13,344 nt of DNA from JABDAD01 sp964409695. GTDB lineage: Bacteria; Pseudomonadota; Alphaproteobacteria; Rickettsiales; Rickettsiaceae. This document shows, piece by piece, positions 12,595 through 13,344 of the stretch (positions are counted from its first letter, which is position 1; every line of letters begins with the position of its first letter). Made by a program: the position numbers and the translations under genes. The DNA is taken from positions 1-13,344 of the forward strand of contig CAYPDX010000036.1 of the NCBI GenBank assembly GCA_964409695.1, given 5' to 3'. The notes under the pieces were generated by a model that worked only from the letters and a program-made list of their open reading frames with translations, was not told where the DNA came from and did no database searches.

Positions 12595-13344
12595 GCTATA
12601 TGCAAGGAGGGTTACAAGTAACATTAAATAATTTGTGGGATGGTGGAAATCTACCCCAGACCTCTATGATTAAATCAGATAATTATGAAGAATCTGTACT
12701 TGAGGTAATGGAATTTATTAATAAAGTTACTAAGGATTATACTTCGATTTCGCCAGAGAATAATACAGATATTTGTAAAATTCAGCTTAACGAAAATAAA
12801 AAAGGAGATTTGCAAAAATATATTTCTGTCGAGCAAATAAGAGGCTTACAGGTGCATTTTAGCTCTACAAGCGGTCTTTCTCCTTATAAATTTGCTATTG
12901 TTATAGGAGCTGAGTTGATGAATTTAAATGCATCAAACTGCCTTCTTAAAATTTTAGAAGATACACCAGAGTATGGCTATATTTTTCTTATTACTCAGCA
13001 ATATGATAAATTAATCCCTACAATAAAATCCCGTTGCATAAATATTTACGAGGGTTTTTCGGAAGATACTAGAAAAAATCATGATCTTAAACCTTCTATT
13101 TATAGAATATTAAATCCTGAAGTAAGGTTTGAAGATAAAATCATAGATATTAACGCTCTTGCTAGCGAAAAAAATATAAGCGTTGCAGAATCAACTCAGT
13201 TGATTATAAGTACTATAGGTGAGATTTCTATGCTAAAAACCGATATATTTGATGAAGATTATCAGGCAATATATGAATATTTGCAAAAGCAAAAAGTAAC
13301 TATAGATCATTTATATAATTACTACATAGAGGCTAGAAAATTAC
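12591..13344 (+). CDS. holB: DNA polymerase III delta-prime-like subunit (3' end outside window)
   Basis: Delta-prime is the fixed subunit of the clamp loader that places the sliding clamp on primed DNA. An open frame runs for 251 codons to the window edge. Residues 78-149 show the AAA+ core typical of delta-prime: ISVEQIRGLQVHF, FAIVIGAELMNLNASNCLLKILEDTPEY, IFLITQQYDKLIPTIKSRC, with the SRC sensor 1 region at 147-149. The usual N-terminal HAWLLxGxxGxGK block is absent: the matching region (about 20-45) reads LPQTSMIKSDNYEES, with no P-loop and no zinc cysteine cluster. The ATG at 12591 overlaps the gltX stop; a second ATG is at 12600. A perfect AAGGAGG lies at 12604-12610, inside the frame, with no start codon at a useful distance. 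Delta-prime needs no ATPase activity, so loss of the P-loop is tolerable. Confidence 0.8.
   Translation, partial: MSYMQGGLQVTLNNLWDGGNLPQTSMIKSDNYEESVLEVMEFINKVTKDYTSISPENNTDICKIQLNENKKGDLQKYISVEQIRGLQVHFSSTSGLSPYKFAIVIGAELMNLNASNCLLKILEDTPEYGYIFLITQQYDKLIPTIKSRCINIYEGFSEDTRKNHDLKPSIYRILNPEVRFEDKIIDINALASEKNISVAESTQLIISTIGEISMLKTDIFDEDYQAIYEYLQKQKVTIDHLYNYYIEARKL

Overview
The window is AT-rich and tightly packed. It looks like chromosome from an alphaproteobacterium, most likely a Rickettsiales-type intracellular lineage. The reasons are low GC in genes and spacers, the adjacent infA-maf pair, a DUF1467-type membrane protein next to gltX, a PrtD/HlyD type I secretion pair of the kind found in Rickettsia genomes, and short ATCCCG...CGGGAT hairpin repeats in spacers. 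The genus cannot be fixed from sequence reading alone.

Layout. Positions 1-221 hold no supported gene but contain a GC-rich hairpin repeat. On the minus strand lie rpsA (ribosomal protein S1, 222-1967) and yqgE (2134-2706), separated by the rpsA promoter region and a good intrinsic terminator for yqgE. Divergent from yqgE is a ScsB/DsbD-type membrane thiol reductase (2740-4707). A strong sigma70-like promoter (4730-4757) then precedes a two-gene type I secretion operon: PrtD-type ABC ATPase (4797-6575) and HlyD-type adaptor (6594-8132). The spacer 8133-8409 lies between convergent genes and carries two hairpins, one a second copy of the ATCCCG repeat. A minus-strand operon follows, infA -> maf -> yebC (9958 down to 8410), with a near-consensus promoter at 9988-10015. 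Next come a roughly 330 bp spacer, a tRNA-Asn(GTT) gene on the minus strand with encoded CCA, a 24-bp palindrome acting as probable terminator, and a 108-residue unrecognised protein (10500-10826, minus). A spacer with a 13-bp-arm inverted repeat separates it from a rightward operon: DUF1467-type protein, gltX, and a DNA polymerase III delta-prime-like gene that runs off the right edge.

Function. Most genes are core informational functions: translation initiation (infA), ribosomal mRNA binding (rpsA), translation or transcription factor (yebC), tRNA charging (gltX, tRNA-Asn) and clamp loading (holB-like). The remainder concern the cell envelope: electron transfer to periplasmic thiols (ScsB/DsbD-like) and one-step protein export (PrtD/HlyD). 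No secretion substrate and no outer-membrane TolC gene is present.

I did not find a clearly new multi-gene system. The points most worth a second look are the delta-prime-like gene that has lost its P-loop region, the unrecognised 108-residue protein with its inverted-repeat control region, the dispersed ATCCCG hairpin repeats, and the unusual N-terminal region of the HlyD adaptor.
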